A stretch of DNA of 64,000 nucleotides, from positions 1 to 64,000 of the forward strand of contig JAFTCX010000027.1 in assembly GCA_017454485.1 (NCBI GenBank), read 5' to 3'. The position numbers and the translations under genes are program-made. How positions within the stretch are numbered: the stretch's first letter is position 1; each line of letters starts with the position of its first letter. Of the stretch, positions 8,681 through 17,625 are shown one piece after another. This DNA is from Clostridia bacterium. GTDB lineage: Bacteria > Bacillota > Clostridia > Oscillospirales > Acutalibacteraceae. The notes beneath the pieces are model-generated. The model did no database searches and was not told the origin of the DNA. It saw nothing but the letters and a program-made list of their open reading frames with translations.

Positions 8681-10444
8681 TTGGAAGAACGTAAAAAACA
8701 ATCCTTTTTGACCGGCGCCGGCGTACTCGCGATCGCCACGATTCTGGTCAAGATCATTGGCGCACTGTATAAGATTCCGCTGACGAACCTGATGACCACG
8801 GAGGGCTACGCCTTTTTCACCGGGGCTTACGCGGTGTATAATCCGCTGTATGCCATCTCGATGGCGGGTCTGCCCGTTGCGGTGTCAAAGCTCGTTTCGC
8901 AAAACGTGCAGGCCGGACGTATGCGCGACGCGCAAAGCCTGTTCCGTGTGTCGCGGCGGCTGTTTTTGCTGGTCGGTCTGGTCGGCACACTGCTGCTGGC
9001 GGCGCTGGCGATTCCGTATTCGAATTTTGTCAAATCCCCGATGAACTATGTCAGCATCCTCGTTGTTGCGCCGTGCATTCTCTTCTGCTGTCAGATGAGC
9101 TCGTTCCGCGGCTATTATGAGGGGCTGAAAAACATGACTCCCACGGGCGTGTCGCAGGTGATTGAAGCGGCAATCAAGCTCGTGGTCGGCCTTGCGGCAA
9201 CCTATGTGTTCTTCAACCGCAGCCTTGCGTCTTATCAGGCGAACAATGTCGGCGGCGAAATGCATGTGTTCGGCGTGGATGTGCACACAGAGGCGGAATT
9301 CCTCGCGGCGATGTACCCCTATGCCGCTGCGGTCGCCATCTCCGGCGTCACCCTCGGCTCGATGGTCGGTCTGCTGTATCTGTTTATCCACTATAAACGC
9401 AAGGGCTTCGGCTTTACACGCGAAGAGCTTGTGAATTCGCCCGAACCGCAAAGCGACAAGGCGCTGCGCGGTCAGATCATCCGCTTTGCCGCGCCGGTTG
9501 CGCTGACAAGCGTGATTTTGAACCTCTCCAACATGATCGACGATCTGACGATTCGCACGCGCCTGAGCCATGCGGTCGATGTGGGCATGGACGTCATCAA
9601 GGGTCTTTACGCCGGACCGCTTTCTGCTGCGGGAACGCTGGACACCGGCATCAAGGATTTCCTTTACGGCGCACACGGCTCGGTGCTGAATCTCAAAAAC
9701 CTCATTCCGACCATCACGCTCACCCTCGGCATCAGCGCCATCCCGGTGCTTTCCGCCGCGTGGGAGAAAAAGGACAAGCGTGAGATCAAAACCACGATTG
9801 AATCCGCGCTGCGCATCTGCATGATGCTCGCCCTGCCCGCAGGCTTCGGTATGGCGGCGCTGGCGGAACCGATCCTCAAGCTCCTGTATCCCGGTGAAGC
9901 GCACGTTACGCCGATCACCGCGCCGCTGCTGATCGTTTACGGGCTTTGTATGTTCCTGTTTTCAACCACCTCGCCGATTACGAACATGCTGCAGGCGGTC
10001 GGGCGTACCGATGTTCCCGTGAAAACGATTGCCATTGGCTCCGTGATCAAGATTGCGATGAACTTCGTTTTGATCGGCAATCCCGCAATCAATATCCACG
10101 GCGCGCCGATCAGCACGGCTGTGATGTATACCGTGATGATCGCAATCAATCTGACGATGCTGCTGCGTGTGACAAAGACGAGAATCAATTTTGTCTCCGT
10201 GTTTTTGAAGCCCTTCCTTTGCGCCGCTGTGTGCGGTCTTGCGGCATTTTTCAGCTACGGAATATTCATGCGATACAACCTTCTCAGCAGCACGCTGTCC
10301 ACAGCCGGCGCGATCTGTGTGGGCGGTTTGTTCTACGTCATTATGCTGTTCTTAGTCAAGGGAATCGCGAAGGATGATGTGGAAATGTTACCAAAAGGAG
10401 AAAAAATTGCAAAAGTCCTTGCAAAATATCAATTATTAGGGTAA
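8681..10444 (+). CDS. Polysaccharide biosynthesis / SpoVB (YabM)-like flippase
   Basis: A 587-residue integral membrane protein with about 14 hydrophobic segments, of the MOP superfamily (SpoVB/MurJ/Wzx group). It begins with the family pattern TGAGVLAIATILVKIIGALYKIPL. Members move lipid-linked oligosaccharides, such as lipid II for peptidoglycan or spore cortex, across the membrane. It starts at TTG 8681 with a perfect AGGAGG. Its place just before mazG and near rqcP matches yabM-yabN-yabO of Bacillus, supporting a YabM/SpoVB-type role; the exact substrate is not determinable. Confidence 0.85.
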   Translation: MEERKKQSFLTGAGVLAIATILVKIIGALYKIPLTNLMTTEGYAFFTGAYAVYNPLYAISMAGLPVAVSKLVSQNVQAGRMRDAQSLFRVSRRLFLLVGLVGTLLLAALAIPYSNFVKSPMNYVSILVVAPCILFCCQMSSFRGYYEGLKNMTPTGVSQVIEAAIKLVVGLAATYVFFNRSLASYQANNVGGEMHVFGVDVHTEAEFLAAMYPYAAAVAISGVTLGSMVGLLYLFIHYKRKGFGFTREELVNSPEPQSDKALRGQIIRFAAPVALTSVILNLSNMIDDLTIRTRLSHAVDVGMDVIKGLYAGPLSAAGTLDTGIKDFLYGAHGSVLNLKNLIPTITLTLGISAIPVLSAAWEKKDKREIKTTIESALRICMMLALPAGFGMAALAEPILKLLYPGEAHVTPITAPLLIVYGLCMFLFSTTSPITNMLQAVGRTDVPVKTIAIGSVIKIAMNFVLIGNPAINIHGAPISTAVMYTVMIAINLTMLLRVTKTRINFVSVFLKPFLCAAVCGLAAFFSYGIFMRYNLLSSTLSTAGAICVGGLFYVIMLFLVKGIAKDDVEMLPKGEKIAKVLAKYQLLG

Positions 10445-10447
10445 AAT
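10419..10447 (+). promoter_or_regulatory. Predicted promoter of mazG-hup
   Basis: TTGCAA (10419-10424), 17 nt, then TAAAAT (10442-10447). It straddles the 3' end of the flippase gene and lies 20 nt before the mazG start. Confidence 0.6.
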
Positions 10448-10466
10448 AGGAAAGAAGGCGCTCAAA

Positions 10467-11273
10467 ATGGTTAATTTTGATTTCAAAGAAAAATATGGGT
10501 TTGAGGATCTGCTGCGCATCATGGAAATTTTGCGCGCACCGGGCGGCTGCCCCTGGGATCGCGAACAGACCCACGCGTCGATCAAGCAGTCTTTCATCGA
10601 AGAGACCTATGAAGTGATCGAAGCGATCAACAAAGACGACAAGGTTCTGCTGTGTGAAGAGCTTGGCGATGTGCTGCTGCAGGTCGTGTTCCATGCGCAG
10701 ATGGAAAAGGAAGCCGGCGTGTTTGATATGTCGAACGTCTGCGACGGCATCTGTAAAAAGCTGATTGAGCGCCATCCCCACGTTTTCGGCGAAGTGCAGG
10801 TTGCCTCAAGCGCCGAGGTGCTCGACAACTGGGACACCATCAAGCGCAAGAGCAAAAAGCAGGCCACGCAGGGCGAAGCGATGCAAAAAATCCCGCTGGA
10901 GCTTCCGGCGCTGATGCGTGCGCAAAAGCTGCAAAGCAAGGCCAAAAAAGCCGGCTTTGACTGGGACGACGTCTCCGGCGCCTATGACGCGCTGCAGCGC
11001 GAAGTGGAAGAGCTTCGGCATGCGCAGGCGGAAGGCGACGGCGCAAAAATGCAGGACGAGCTCGGCGACGTGCTCTTTTCCGCAGTCAACATCGCACGCT
11101 TTCTCGATGTGGACGCGGAGCAGGCGCTGATGGGCGCAAACGACAAATTCATGACGCGGTATCTGCTTGTGGAAGAAATGGCGAAATCGCGCTGCATCAA
11201 CATGAAAGAAACGCCGATTGAAGAACTGGACAAGCTTTGGGAGGAAGCCAAAGCACAACTTCGATCCAACTAA
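10467..11273 (+). CDS. mazG: Nucleoside triphosphate pyrophosphohydrolase MazG
   Basis: MazG hydrolyses non-canonical or excess (d)NTPs to monophosphates and pyrophosphate. The 268-residue product carries two tandem MazG domains: the first with GGCPWDREQTHASI and EETYEVIEAI followed by EELGDVLLQ (the EExxE...ExxD metal site), the second near residues 160-250 with a similar DELGDVLFS. Domain count and length match the EcMazG-type protein. In Bacillus the orthologue yabN carries an extra N-terminal methyltransferase-like domain that is absent here. It precedes hup and rqcP. Confidence 0.92.
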   Translation: MVNFDFKEKYGFEDLLRIMEILRAPGGCPWDREQTHASIKQSFIEETYEVIEAINKDDKVLLCEELGDVLLQVVFHAQMEKEAGVFDMSNVCDGICKKLIERHPHVFGEVQVASSAEVLDNWDTIKRKSKKQATQGEAMQKIPLELPALMRAQKLQSKAKKAGFDWDDVSGAYDALQREVEELRHAQAEGDGAKMQDELGDVLFSAVNIARFLDVDAEQALMGANDKFMTRYLLVEEMAKSRCINMKETPIEELDKLWEEAKAQLRSN

Positions 11274-11317
11274 GGGGAACACCCTTGTGGAAAATATATT
11301 AACTGGAGGACTTTCAA

Positions 11318-11590
11318 ATGAATAAAGTCGAATTGATCAACGCAGTTGCAGAAAAAACAGGCCTGACCAAGAAGGACGCTGACAAGGCGGTTGCCGCTGT
11401 CATCGCTTCCATCGAAGAATCCCTCAAAACGGGCGAAAAAGTTCAGCTCATCGGCTTCGGCACGTTCGAAGTGAAGGAAAGAGCCGCAAGAACCGGACGC
11501 AATCCCCAGACCGGTGCTGCTGTTGAAATCGCTGCTTCCAAGGTTCCTGCTTTCAAGGCCGGCGCTGCGCTCAAGAATGCACTGAAATAA
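11318..11590 (+). CDS. hup: HU-family DNA-binding protein
   Basis: A 90-residue histone-like protein that bends and compacts DNA as a dimer. It has the canonical HU pattern: [20 protein letters not shown], the [13 protein letters not shown] strand, and the RTGRNPQTG beta-arm that contacts DNA. AACTGGAGGA supplies a strong ribosome site. It lies between mazG and rqcP, as in many Clostridia, and is followed by a hairpin terminator. No separate promoter is obvious in the 44-nt gap. Confidence 0.95.
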   Translation: MNKVELINAVAEKTGLTKKDADKAVAAVIASIEESLKTGEKVQLIGFGTFEVKERAARTGRNPQTGAAVEIAASKVPAFKAGAALKNALK

Positions 11591-11645
11591 GGCAAAAGAC
11601 TGTTTGGGGTTGCCATCGGACGCCTGCATGGAGTTTTCCGAAGCA

Positions 11646-11673
11646 GGTTGTCTTGCGGGCGACCCTTTTTCTT
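11646..11673 (+). terminator. Rho-independent terminator after HU
   Basis: GGTTGTC (11646-11652) pairs with GGCGACC (11658-11664) around TTGCG and is followed by CTTTTTCTT. An upstream CCTGC near 11622-11626 could instead pair with GCAGG at 11643-11647, which would compete with the terminator stem; this alternative is only suggestive. Confidence 0.65.
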
Positions 11674-11723
11674 ATTCTATCACAGTCTCCGGAAAACCGG
11701 CGGCTGCAGAAGGAGCGAAAACG

Positions 11724-11966
11724 ATGCGTTTGGATAAATATCTCAAAGTTTCGCGCATCATCAAACGCAGAACCGTTGCGAATGAAGTGTGCGACGCAAA
11801 GCGCGTGCAGGTGAACGGCAAGGTTGCCCGCGCGTCTTATGACGTGAAGGTCGGCGACGTGATCGAGATCCAGATGGGCGAACATCTGCTGCGCGCAAAG
11901 GTGCTGCTTGTCAGCGAACATGTAACAAAAGCGGACGCTTCCGCGATGTATGATATTTTAAACTGA
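11724..11966 (+). CDS. rqcP: S4-domain RNA-binding protein RqcP (YabO/HslR-like)
   Basis: An 80-residue S4 RNA-binding protein starting MRLDKYLKVSRIIKRRT. RqcP works with RqcH on obstructed 50S subunits to add C-terminal alanine tails during ribosome-associated quality control. The S4 fold covers nearly the whole protein. An in-frame extension back to 11604 crosses the HU terminator; AGAAGGAG just before ATG 11724 decides the start. The mazG-hup-rqcP order is the clostridial form of yabN-yabO. In Bacillus yabP and yabQ follow; here a glycosidase does. Confidence 0.9.
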   Translation: MRLDKYLKVSRIIKRRTVANEVCDAKRVQVNGKVARASYDVKVGDVIEIQMGEHLLRAKVLLVSEHVTKADASAMYDILN

Positions 11967-11983
11967 TGTTCGGAGGGAACGAG

Positions 11984-13342
11984 ATGGAGCTTCATGTTTT
12001 ACCGAAACCGAATCACCTGGAACAGCTCGGCGGCACACGAACCCTTTTGCCGGAGGACCTGCGGCTGAAACAAAACGCCGCGCTTCCCCCGGAGGGCTAC
12101 CGTCTGGCGATCACGCAAAGCGAAGCTGTGCTGGAATATGCCACAGACGCCGGCGCGTATTACGGAAAGCAGACGCTGCAGCAGCTGCGGCAGCCGGACG
12201 GCACGGTGCCGCTTGTGAAAATCGACGACGCACCTGCGTTTGCGTGGCGCGGGTTCATGATCGATTCCTCGCGTCACATTCAGACCGTTGAGGAGATCAA
12301 AGCCTTCATCGAGGCCGCTGCGTCGTTCAAATGCAACGTTTTTCACTGGCATCTGTGCGACGATCCCGGCTGGCGGCTGGAAAGTACACGCTATCCGCGG
12401 CTCACCTCGGTCGGCGCATGGCGCGACGGCTGGGGCTTCGGCAATCCCAACCCCGAACGCTACGGCGGCTATTTTACCAAGGCGCAGATCCGCGACATCA
12501 TTGATTTTTGCGCCGAACGGTTTATTACCGTTGTGCCGGAATTCGACATTCCCGGCCATTCCTCCGCGGCGATCAAGGCCTATCCGTCTTTGTCGTGCAC
12601 GGGGGAGGACATCGATGTGACAACGAACGCCGGTGTGTTCGGCAATGTCCTGTGCCCCGGCAAGGAGGAGACGTTCGACTTTTGCTTCGGCGTGCTCGAT
12701 GAGATCATTGACCTTTTCCCCGGCAGCTATATCCACATCGGCGGCGACGAGGTGCCGCGCGACCATTGGAACGCCTGCCCGGCCTGTCAGGCGCGCATCA
12801 AAAACGAAGGGCTCAAAAACAGCGACGAGCTGCAGGGCTATTTCACACGGCGCATCGCCGATTTCCTTGTTGCGCACGGCAAAACGCCGATCGGCTGGAA
12901 CGAGGTGCTGCGTGTGGAACACCCGACGCGCTCCATGGTCGCAACCAAGTGGTGGGATCCGGAAAACGCCTGCGACGCCTTTGCGAACAGCGGCGGCAAG
13001 GTCATCATGGAGGAGACGTCGCACGTCTATCTGGACTATGACTACCGCAGAACGCCGCTCAGACAGACCTACAGCTACGATCCCTTGCCCGACACGCTGA
13101 CCGAAACCGGAAAACGCAACGTCCTCGGTGTGGAAGCGCCGATCTGGACGGAATGGGTCGAAACCTTTGACCGGATGTGCTATATGTGCTTCCCGCGTCT
13201 TGCCGCAATGGCGGAAGTGGGCTGGACGCAAAAGAGCGAAAAAGACTATGAGGATTTCAAGCGCCGCATTCGCGCAAAGCGGGAACCGCTGCTTGCGCTG
13301 GGTGTGAAAATGGCGCCGGAATCCGACTGGGATCCGGAATAA
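11984..13342 (+). CDS. Glycoside hydrolase family 20 beta-N-acetylhexosaminidase
   Basis: This should release terminal N-acetylglucosamine or N-acetylgalactosamine by substrate-assisted catalysis. The 452 residues comprise an N-terminal GH20b-type domain and a TIM barrel with WRGFMIDSSRH, HWHLCDDPGWRLE and the catalytic Asp-Glu pair in HIGGDEVP near residue 252. There is no signal peptide, so it is probably cytoplasmic and acts on imported oligosaccharides. An ATG at 11966 overlaps the rqcP stop, but CGGAGGGA at 11971 serves the ATG at 11984. No sugar transporter adjoins it. Confidence 0.92.
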   Translation: MELHVLPKPNHLEQLGGTRTLLPEDLRLKQNAALPPEGYRLAITQSEAVLEYATDAGAYYGKQTLQQLRQPDGTVPLVKIDDAPAFAWRGFMIDSSRHIQTVEEIKAFIEAAASFKCNVFHWHLCDDPGWRLESTRYPRLTSVGAWRDGWGFGNPNPERYGGYFTKAQIRDIIDFCAERFITVVPEFDIPGHSSAAIKAYPSLSCTGEDIDVTTNAGVFGNVLCPGKEETFDFCFGVLDEIIDLFPGSYIHIGGDEVPRDHWNACPACQARIKNEGLKNSDELQGYFTRRIADFLVAHGKTPIGWNEVLRVEHPTRSMVATKWWDPENACDAFANSGGKVIMEETSHVYLDYDYRRTPLRQTYSYDPLPDTLTETGKRNVLGVEAPIWTEWVETFDRMCYMCFPRLAAMAEVGWTQKSEKDYEDFKRRIRAKREPLLALGVKMAPESDWDPE

Positions 13343-13428
13343 AAGAATGAAAAACGGCGCAGTTTGCCGGACATTTGTTGGACACGCCGTGTTAAAGTGA
13401 AAAAAACAAATAAAAGCGGAGGCACATT

Positions 13429-14544
13429 ATGAATTTGTTTGTTCTTTTAATCTTACTCTTTGCCGCGTCACAAGCGGTTTTGACGCTGATCCAGTTCTTT
13501 TTGAGAAAGCGCAAGGTGAAGCCCTGGCTGCGTGCTGTGCTGATCGTTGCAAAGCTGCTCGCCGCAATCGCGTTTGCCGCGCTCGTTATGGCCGGCCCCG
13601 TGCAATTGCGCGTTCTGCAGCCGCTGATGATGGCCGCCTATGTCGCGCTGTTTGCAGACGGCATTGCCGATGCGCTTTACAGCATCGTTTGTCTGATCCG
13701 TAAAAAGGAGCACCACTTCGCCGCCGAAAAGGTGATCGGCCTTGTGTTCGGCGTGGCATTTCTGGTGTATGGCATTCTGAATATGCAGACCGTGACTCCG
13801 AACACGCATACCTATACTTCCGAAAAAATCAAAAGTGAACATAAGATCGTGTTTGCCGCGGATATCCATGTCGGTTCCGCGCAGCCGTTCTCTGTGACGG
13901 AAAAGACAGTGAAGGCCATGCAGAAGGAGCAGCCGGACGCTGTGATTCTCGGCGGCGATATCACCGACGATTATACAACGAAGGAAGAGATGGAAGCGGT
14001 CTTTGCGCTCTTTAAGGATTTCGGCTGCCCGGTGTATTACATCTTCGGCAACCATGACCTGCAGCCGCACGCGCAGTACGCGAACGGTCAGCAGTATACC
14101 GAGCAGGAGATGGCAAAGGCGATGACCGACAACGGCGTTATGATTTTGCGCGATTCCTATGCACAGATCGGTTCGGATGTGCTGGTGCTCGGCCGCGAGG
14201 ACATCTCTGCGGGAGACAACCGCAAAAAGGCCGAGGATATCGTCAACCCCTTGCCGGAAGCTTATCTGATCGTTGCGGATCACCAGCCGACACAGGCGAA
14301 GGAAAACGCGACAATCGGCATGGACTTGCAGCTTTCCGGCCATACCCACGCCGGACAGCTCTTCCCGCTCAAGTGGCTCTATGCGCTCATCGGCGGCTAT
14401 GTTTACGGTGATTATGAAGTCGGCGACGCGATCATGAACGTCAGCGCCGGCGCCTGCGGCTGGAGACTGCCGCTGCGCACAGACGCGCATTGCAACTATG
14501 AAGTCATCACGTTGAAACCCGCACCGGCATCGGCCGAACAGTGA
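13429..14544 (+). CDS. Membrane-anchored metallophosphoesterase (YkuE/YaeI-like)
   Basis: A 371-residue protein with about four N-terminal membrane segments (roughly residues 1-22, 36-58, 62-84 and 100-118) and a calcineurin-like phosphoesterase domain. Metal and phosphate motifs in order are AADIHVGS, LGGDITDD, FGNHDLQ, VADHQPT and SGHTHAGQ. This is the arrangement of YkuE/YaeI-type enzymes proposed to act on lipid-linked phosphates at the membrane; the substrate here is unknown. GGAGG precedes the ATG. A weak stem (ACGGCG 13354, CGCCGT 13385) lies in the gap after the GH20 gene without a U-tract. Confidence 0.88.
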   Translation: MNLFVLLILLFAASQAVLTLIQFFLRKRKVKPWLRAVLIVAKLLAAIAFAALVMAGPVQLRVLQPLMMAAYVALFADGIADALYSIVCLIRKKEHHFAAEKVIGLVFGVAFLVYGILNMQTVTPNTHTYTSEKIKSEHKIVFAADIHVGSAQPFSVTEKTVKAMQKEQPDAVILGGDITDDYTTKEEMEAVFALFKDFGCPVYYIFGNHDLQPHAQYANGQQYTEQEMAKAMTDNGVMILRDSYAQIGSDVLVLGREDISAGDNRKKAEDIVNPLPEAYLIVADHQPTQAKENATIGMDLQLSGHTHAGQLFPLKWLYALIGGYVYGDYEVGDAIMNVSAGACGWRLPLRTDAHCNYEVITLKPAPASAEQ

Positions 14545-14557
14545 GGATCCCGAATTG

Positions 14558-15652
14558 ATGGAAGAAGGCAAAATGATGGTGGAAACTCCGGTCGTTTATG
14601 CTGTTGGAAATACATACCAAATCCTGTTTTATCTGACGCACGACGCCTATGCTTCGGTGAAGATCGGAGAAACGGTGTTCGACGACGCTGTCTGCGGCAA
14701 TATGCGATCGCTGCCGGGGATGCGGCGCATCTGTGTGCCGCAAGCGCTTTTGAACAGCGCCGGAGCATATACTCTGCGGCTCGAACGCATCAAAGCGCGG
14801 CTGTGCTATCGGACCAAAACGATCGCTGTTGAAGAGACGACCTATCCGTTTGTGCCTGTGAAGCAAAACGGCGAGGCGCGCGCTTATATGATCGGCGACG
14901 CACACGGGAACATCGACGGCGCAATCAAAGCTGCAAAGCAGAGCGGCGCATTCGACTTTTTGATCGTGAACGGCGACATCGGCGAATCTGCTGACGAATC
15001 GCAGATGCTGCAGTCCCATGAACTCGCGTCGCGTTTGACCGGCGGGTCAAAGCCGGTCGTCTATGCGCGCGGAAACCACGAAAACCGCGGCGCTGCGGCA
15101 GAGATCTTGCCGCAGTATATCCCGCTGCGCGACGGGTGCACCTATTACACGTTCCGTCTGGGCGGCATCTGGGGGATCGTGCTCGACTGCGGCGAGGATA
15201 AGACGGACGATCATCCCGAATACGGCGGCGCGGCGCGCTTTTATGATTTCCGTTTGCGGCAAACGGCGTATCTGCGGCAGGTGATCGCTGCGGCGGATAC
15301 GGAATTCGGCGCGGCGGACGTCACGCACCGCATCTGCGTGGTGCATACACAATTCCCGTGCAAACAGGAGCCATTGTTCGATATACAGCGCGATCTGTAC
15401 CAGACCTGGTGCGATCTGCTTGATGAAATGGGCGTAGAGCTGATTCTTTCGGCACATATGCATTGCTATCAGTATCTTCTTCCCGGGGACCCCGATCTGC
15501 GGCTGCAAACGTATTGTCCGTTGCTCATCGGCACATGGAACCACGTAGACGTGATCGGCGGCAGCAAGGTGGTCTTTGAAAAAGAGAACATCTGCTTTTC
15601 CTGTAAAACAAGCGATGGGATCACGCGATTAGAAGGGACCCTCTATGATTAA
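14558..15652 (+). CDS. Purple-acid-phosphatase-like metallophosphoesterase
   Basis: A 364-residue soluble protein with an N-terminal beta-rich region of about 105 residues and a metallophosphoesterase domain. Motifs are IGDAHGN, VNGDIGE, ARGNHENRG, CVVHTQFP and SAHMHCYQ, corresponding to the dinuclear metal ligands; the final motif is AHMH instead of the usual GHxH. This layout resembles purple-acid-phosphatase-like hydrolases. Start is uncertain: ATG 14558, or ATG 14573 or 14576 after GAAGAAGG. It overlaps the HAD gene by 8 bases, so the two are probably co-translated. Confidence 0.82.
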   Translation: MEEGKMMVETPVVYAVGNTYQILFYLTHDAYASVKIGETVFDDAVCGNMRSLPGMRRICVPQALLNSAGAYTLRLERIKARLCYRTKTIAVEETTYPFVPVKQNGEARAYMIGDAHGNIDGAIKAAKQSGAFDFLIVNGDIGESADESQMLQSHELASRLTGGSKPVVYARGNHENRGAAAEILPQYIPLRDGCTYYTFRLGGIWGIVLDCGEDKTDDHPEYGGAARFYDFRLRQTAYLRQVIAAADTEFGAADVTHRICVVHTQFPCKQEPLFDIQRDLYQTWCDLLDEMGVELILSAHMHCYQYLLPGDPDLRLQTYCPLLIGTWNHVDVIGGSKVVFEKENICFSCKTSDGITRLEGTLYD

Positions 15653-16241
15653 AAACATTGTATTCGATTTGGGACGGGTGCTGGTAGATTTTGTTCCTGA
15701 CGGCTATCTGCGCTCCCTCGGCTTTGGGGAGGCGACGGTGCAGGCGCTGCAGGAAAAGGTCTTCGGCCCCTATTGGCGGTTCTATGACCGCGGCGATTTT
15801 GCGTCCATCACGGATCTGCGGGATTTTCTGGTGGAAAAATATCCGGAATACACGGCGGAGATCCACCGCACGCTGCGTACCGACTGGGTGCGTATGCACA
15901 CGCTGAAACCGGACTCTGCCGCTTATCTGCATGAACTCAAAAAACGCGGCTATCGCATTTTCATTCTCTCGAATCTTGCAAAGGAATCTTATGAATTTGT
16001 GAGCGGCTATGACTTTTTCGGCGAGGTGGACGGCGGCGTATTCTCCTATCAGGAACGTGTGATCAAGCCCGACGAAAAAATCTATCACATTCTGCTGGAA
16101 CGCTATGCGCTCTTGCCGGAGGAAACGCTGTTTTTTGACGATAACGCCGAAAACATCGCCGCTGCGCAAAAGCTCGGCATCCACGGCATTTTATTTACGA
16201 CACTGCCCGAAGCGAAAGCGCAGGCGGAAAAACTACTTTGA
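15645..16241 (+). CDS. HAD-superfamily hydrolase (YihX-like)
   Basis: A 198-residue phosphatase of HAD subfamily IA. Motif I is FDLGRVLVDF (nucleophile Asp near residue 7), motif II is ILSNLA near residue 107, the lysine is in RVIKPDEKIY, and motif IV is LFFDDNAENI. Its YihX/alpha-D-glucose-1-phosphate phosphatase-like form suggests a sugar phosphate substrate, which would suit the neighbouring GH4 glycosidase and PfkB kinase, but this is inference. The start overlaps the upstream phosphoesterase stop by 8 bases. Confidence 0.85.
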   Translation: MIKNIVFDLGRVLVDFVPDGYLRSLGFGEATVQALQEKVFGPYWRFYDRGDFASITDLRDFLVEKYPEYTAEIHRTLRTDWVRMHTLKPDSAAYLHELKKRGYRIFILSNLAKESYEFVSGYDFFGEVDGGVFSYQERVIKPDEKIYHILLERYALLPEETLFFDDNAENIAAAQKLGIHGILFTTLPEAKAQAEKLL

Positions 16242-16260
16242 TTTTGAAAGGACCGATCTT

Positions 16261-17625
16261 ATGAAACTTGCAGTCATCGGCGGTGGCGGTGTGCGCTCCA
16301 TGTTCCTTGCAAAGAGCATTGCGCAAAAGGCCGCCGAGCTTCATATGGACGAGCTTGTCTTTATGGACAACAACGAAAAGAAACTGAACATCTACGGCAA
16401 AATGGCAAAAGTTGTTGCGCAAAAGCTCAACGCCGACCTGCGTTTTACGCTGACCACAGATGCGATCGAAGCGATCACCGGCGCGGATTATGTCATCACG
16501 ACCATCCGCGTGGGCGAGGACGATATGCGTGTGAAGGATGAGCGCATCGCGCTTTCCATGGGTGTGCTCGGACAGGAGACCACCGGCGCGGCGGGGCTTT
16601 CGTTTGCCATGCGCAGCGTGGACGCGCTTTCGGAATACTGCGAAATGGTAAAGCGCTATGCAAAGCCCGGCTGCAAGGTGTTCAATTTCACAAACCCGGC
16701 CGGCGTTGTTTCGCAGACGCTGCGCGACATGGGTTACGATTTCACCTACGGCATCTGCGACGCGCCCAGCGGGATGCTGCGCACCTTTGAAAAGCTTTAC
16801 GGCGCGCCCGAAGGCAGCGCGAAGGGCGAGGTCTACGGGCTCAACCACCTGTCCTATTTCCGGTCCGTCACCATGAACGGCAGGGAGGTGCTGCAGGAGC
16901 TGATCGAAAACGACCGCGCCTATACCGAAACGGATCTGCGCTATTTTGAAAAATCGCTGCTGCGCGAGCGCGGCGCAATTCTCAACGAATATCTCTATTA
17001 TTTCTACTACCGTGAAAAGGCCGTGGCCAACATTCTTGCCGCACCGCAGACGCGCGGCGAACAGATTGCAGCGATCAACAAAAAAATGACCGCCGAGCTG
17101 GAACAGCTCGATGTGGAAAAAGATTTTGACAAAGCGCTGGCGATCTTCGAACACTGGTACGGCGAACGCGAAAACAACTATATGGCGGCGGAATCCGGTG
17201 TGAAGCGGCAGACGAAATGGTCGTTCGACATCTTCGGCCAGGACGACGGCGGCTATGCCGGTGTGGCGTTGAATTTCATCAAGATCGCGCAGAGCGGCGG
17301 TGTGGATTCCATGATTCTCTGCGTGCCGAACGGCGGCGCGATCAACGGTCTGCGCGACACCGATGTGGTGGAGATCACCTGCGACATCAAAGACGGCGAA
17401 GCAATTCCGCACGTTTTCGGCGATGTGGACGAGCAAAACCTGGAACTGATCCGCCGCGTGAAGATCTATGAACGCCTGTCCAGCGAAGCGATCCGCACAA
17501 AATCGCGCACCAAGGCGATTGAAGCGCTCACGCTGCATCCGCTTGTGGCGTCCTACAGCCTTGCCACTGCGCTTGTGGATGCATACCTTGCGCACAACAA
17601 AGATTACATAGGAGCATGGGTATGA
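16261..17625 (+). CDS. Glycoside hydrolase family 4 (6-phospho-beta-glucosidase-like)
   Basis: GH4 enzymes cleave glycosides by a redox-elimination mechanism needing NAD+ and a divalent metal. The 454-residue protein has the N-terminal Rossmann pattern IGGGGVRS, the NFTNPAG motif near residue 141, the metal-ligand cysteine in GICDAPSG near 166 and the histidine in GLNHLSYF near 194. It is closest to the 6-phospho-beta-glucosidase group. Start ATG 16261 follows AAAGGA; an in-frame extension inside the HAD gene was discarded. No phosphotransferase transport gene is present, so the origin of a phosphorylated substrate is unclear. It is coupled by ATGA to the PfkB kinase. Confidence 0.9.
   Translation: MKLAVIGGGGVRSMFLAKSIAQKAAELHMDELVFMDNNEKKLNIYGKMAKVVAQKLNADLRFTLTTDAIEAITGADYVITTIRVGEDDMRVKDERIALSMGVLGQETTGAAGLSFAMRSVDALSEYCEMVKRYAKPGCKVFNFTNPAGVVSQTLRDMGYDFTYGICDAPSGMLRTFEKLYGAPEGSAKGEVYGLNHLSYFRSVTMNGREVLQELIENDRAYTETDLRYFEKSLLRERGAILNEYLYYFYYREKAVANILAAPQTRGEQIAAINKKMTAELEQLDVEKDFDKALAIFEHWYGERENNYMAAESGVKRQTKWSFDIFGQDDGGYAGVALNFIKIAQSGGVDSMILCVPNGGAINGLRDTDVVEITCDIKDGEAIPHVFGDVDEQNLELIRRVKIYERLSSEAIRTKSRTKAIEALTLHPLVASYSLATALVDAYLAHNKDYIGAWV

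Noticed and set aside
13343..13428. Terminator after the GH20 gene
   Set aside because: ACGGCG and CGCCGT can pair, but the loop is about 25 nt and no U-tract follows.
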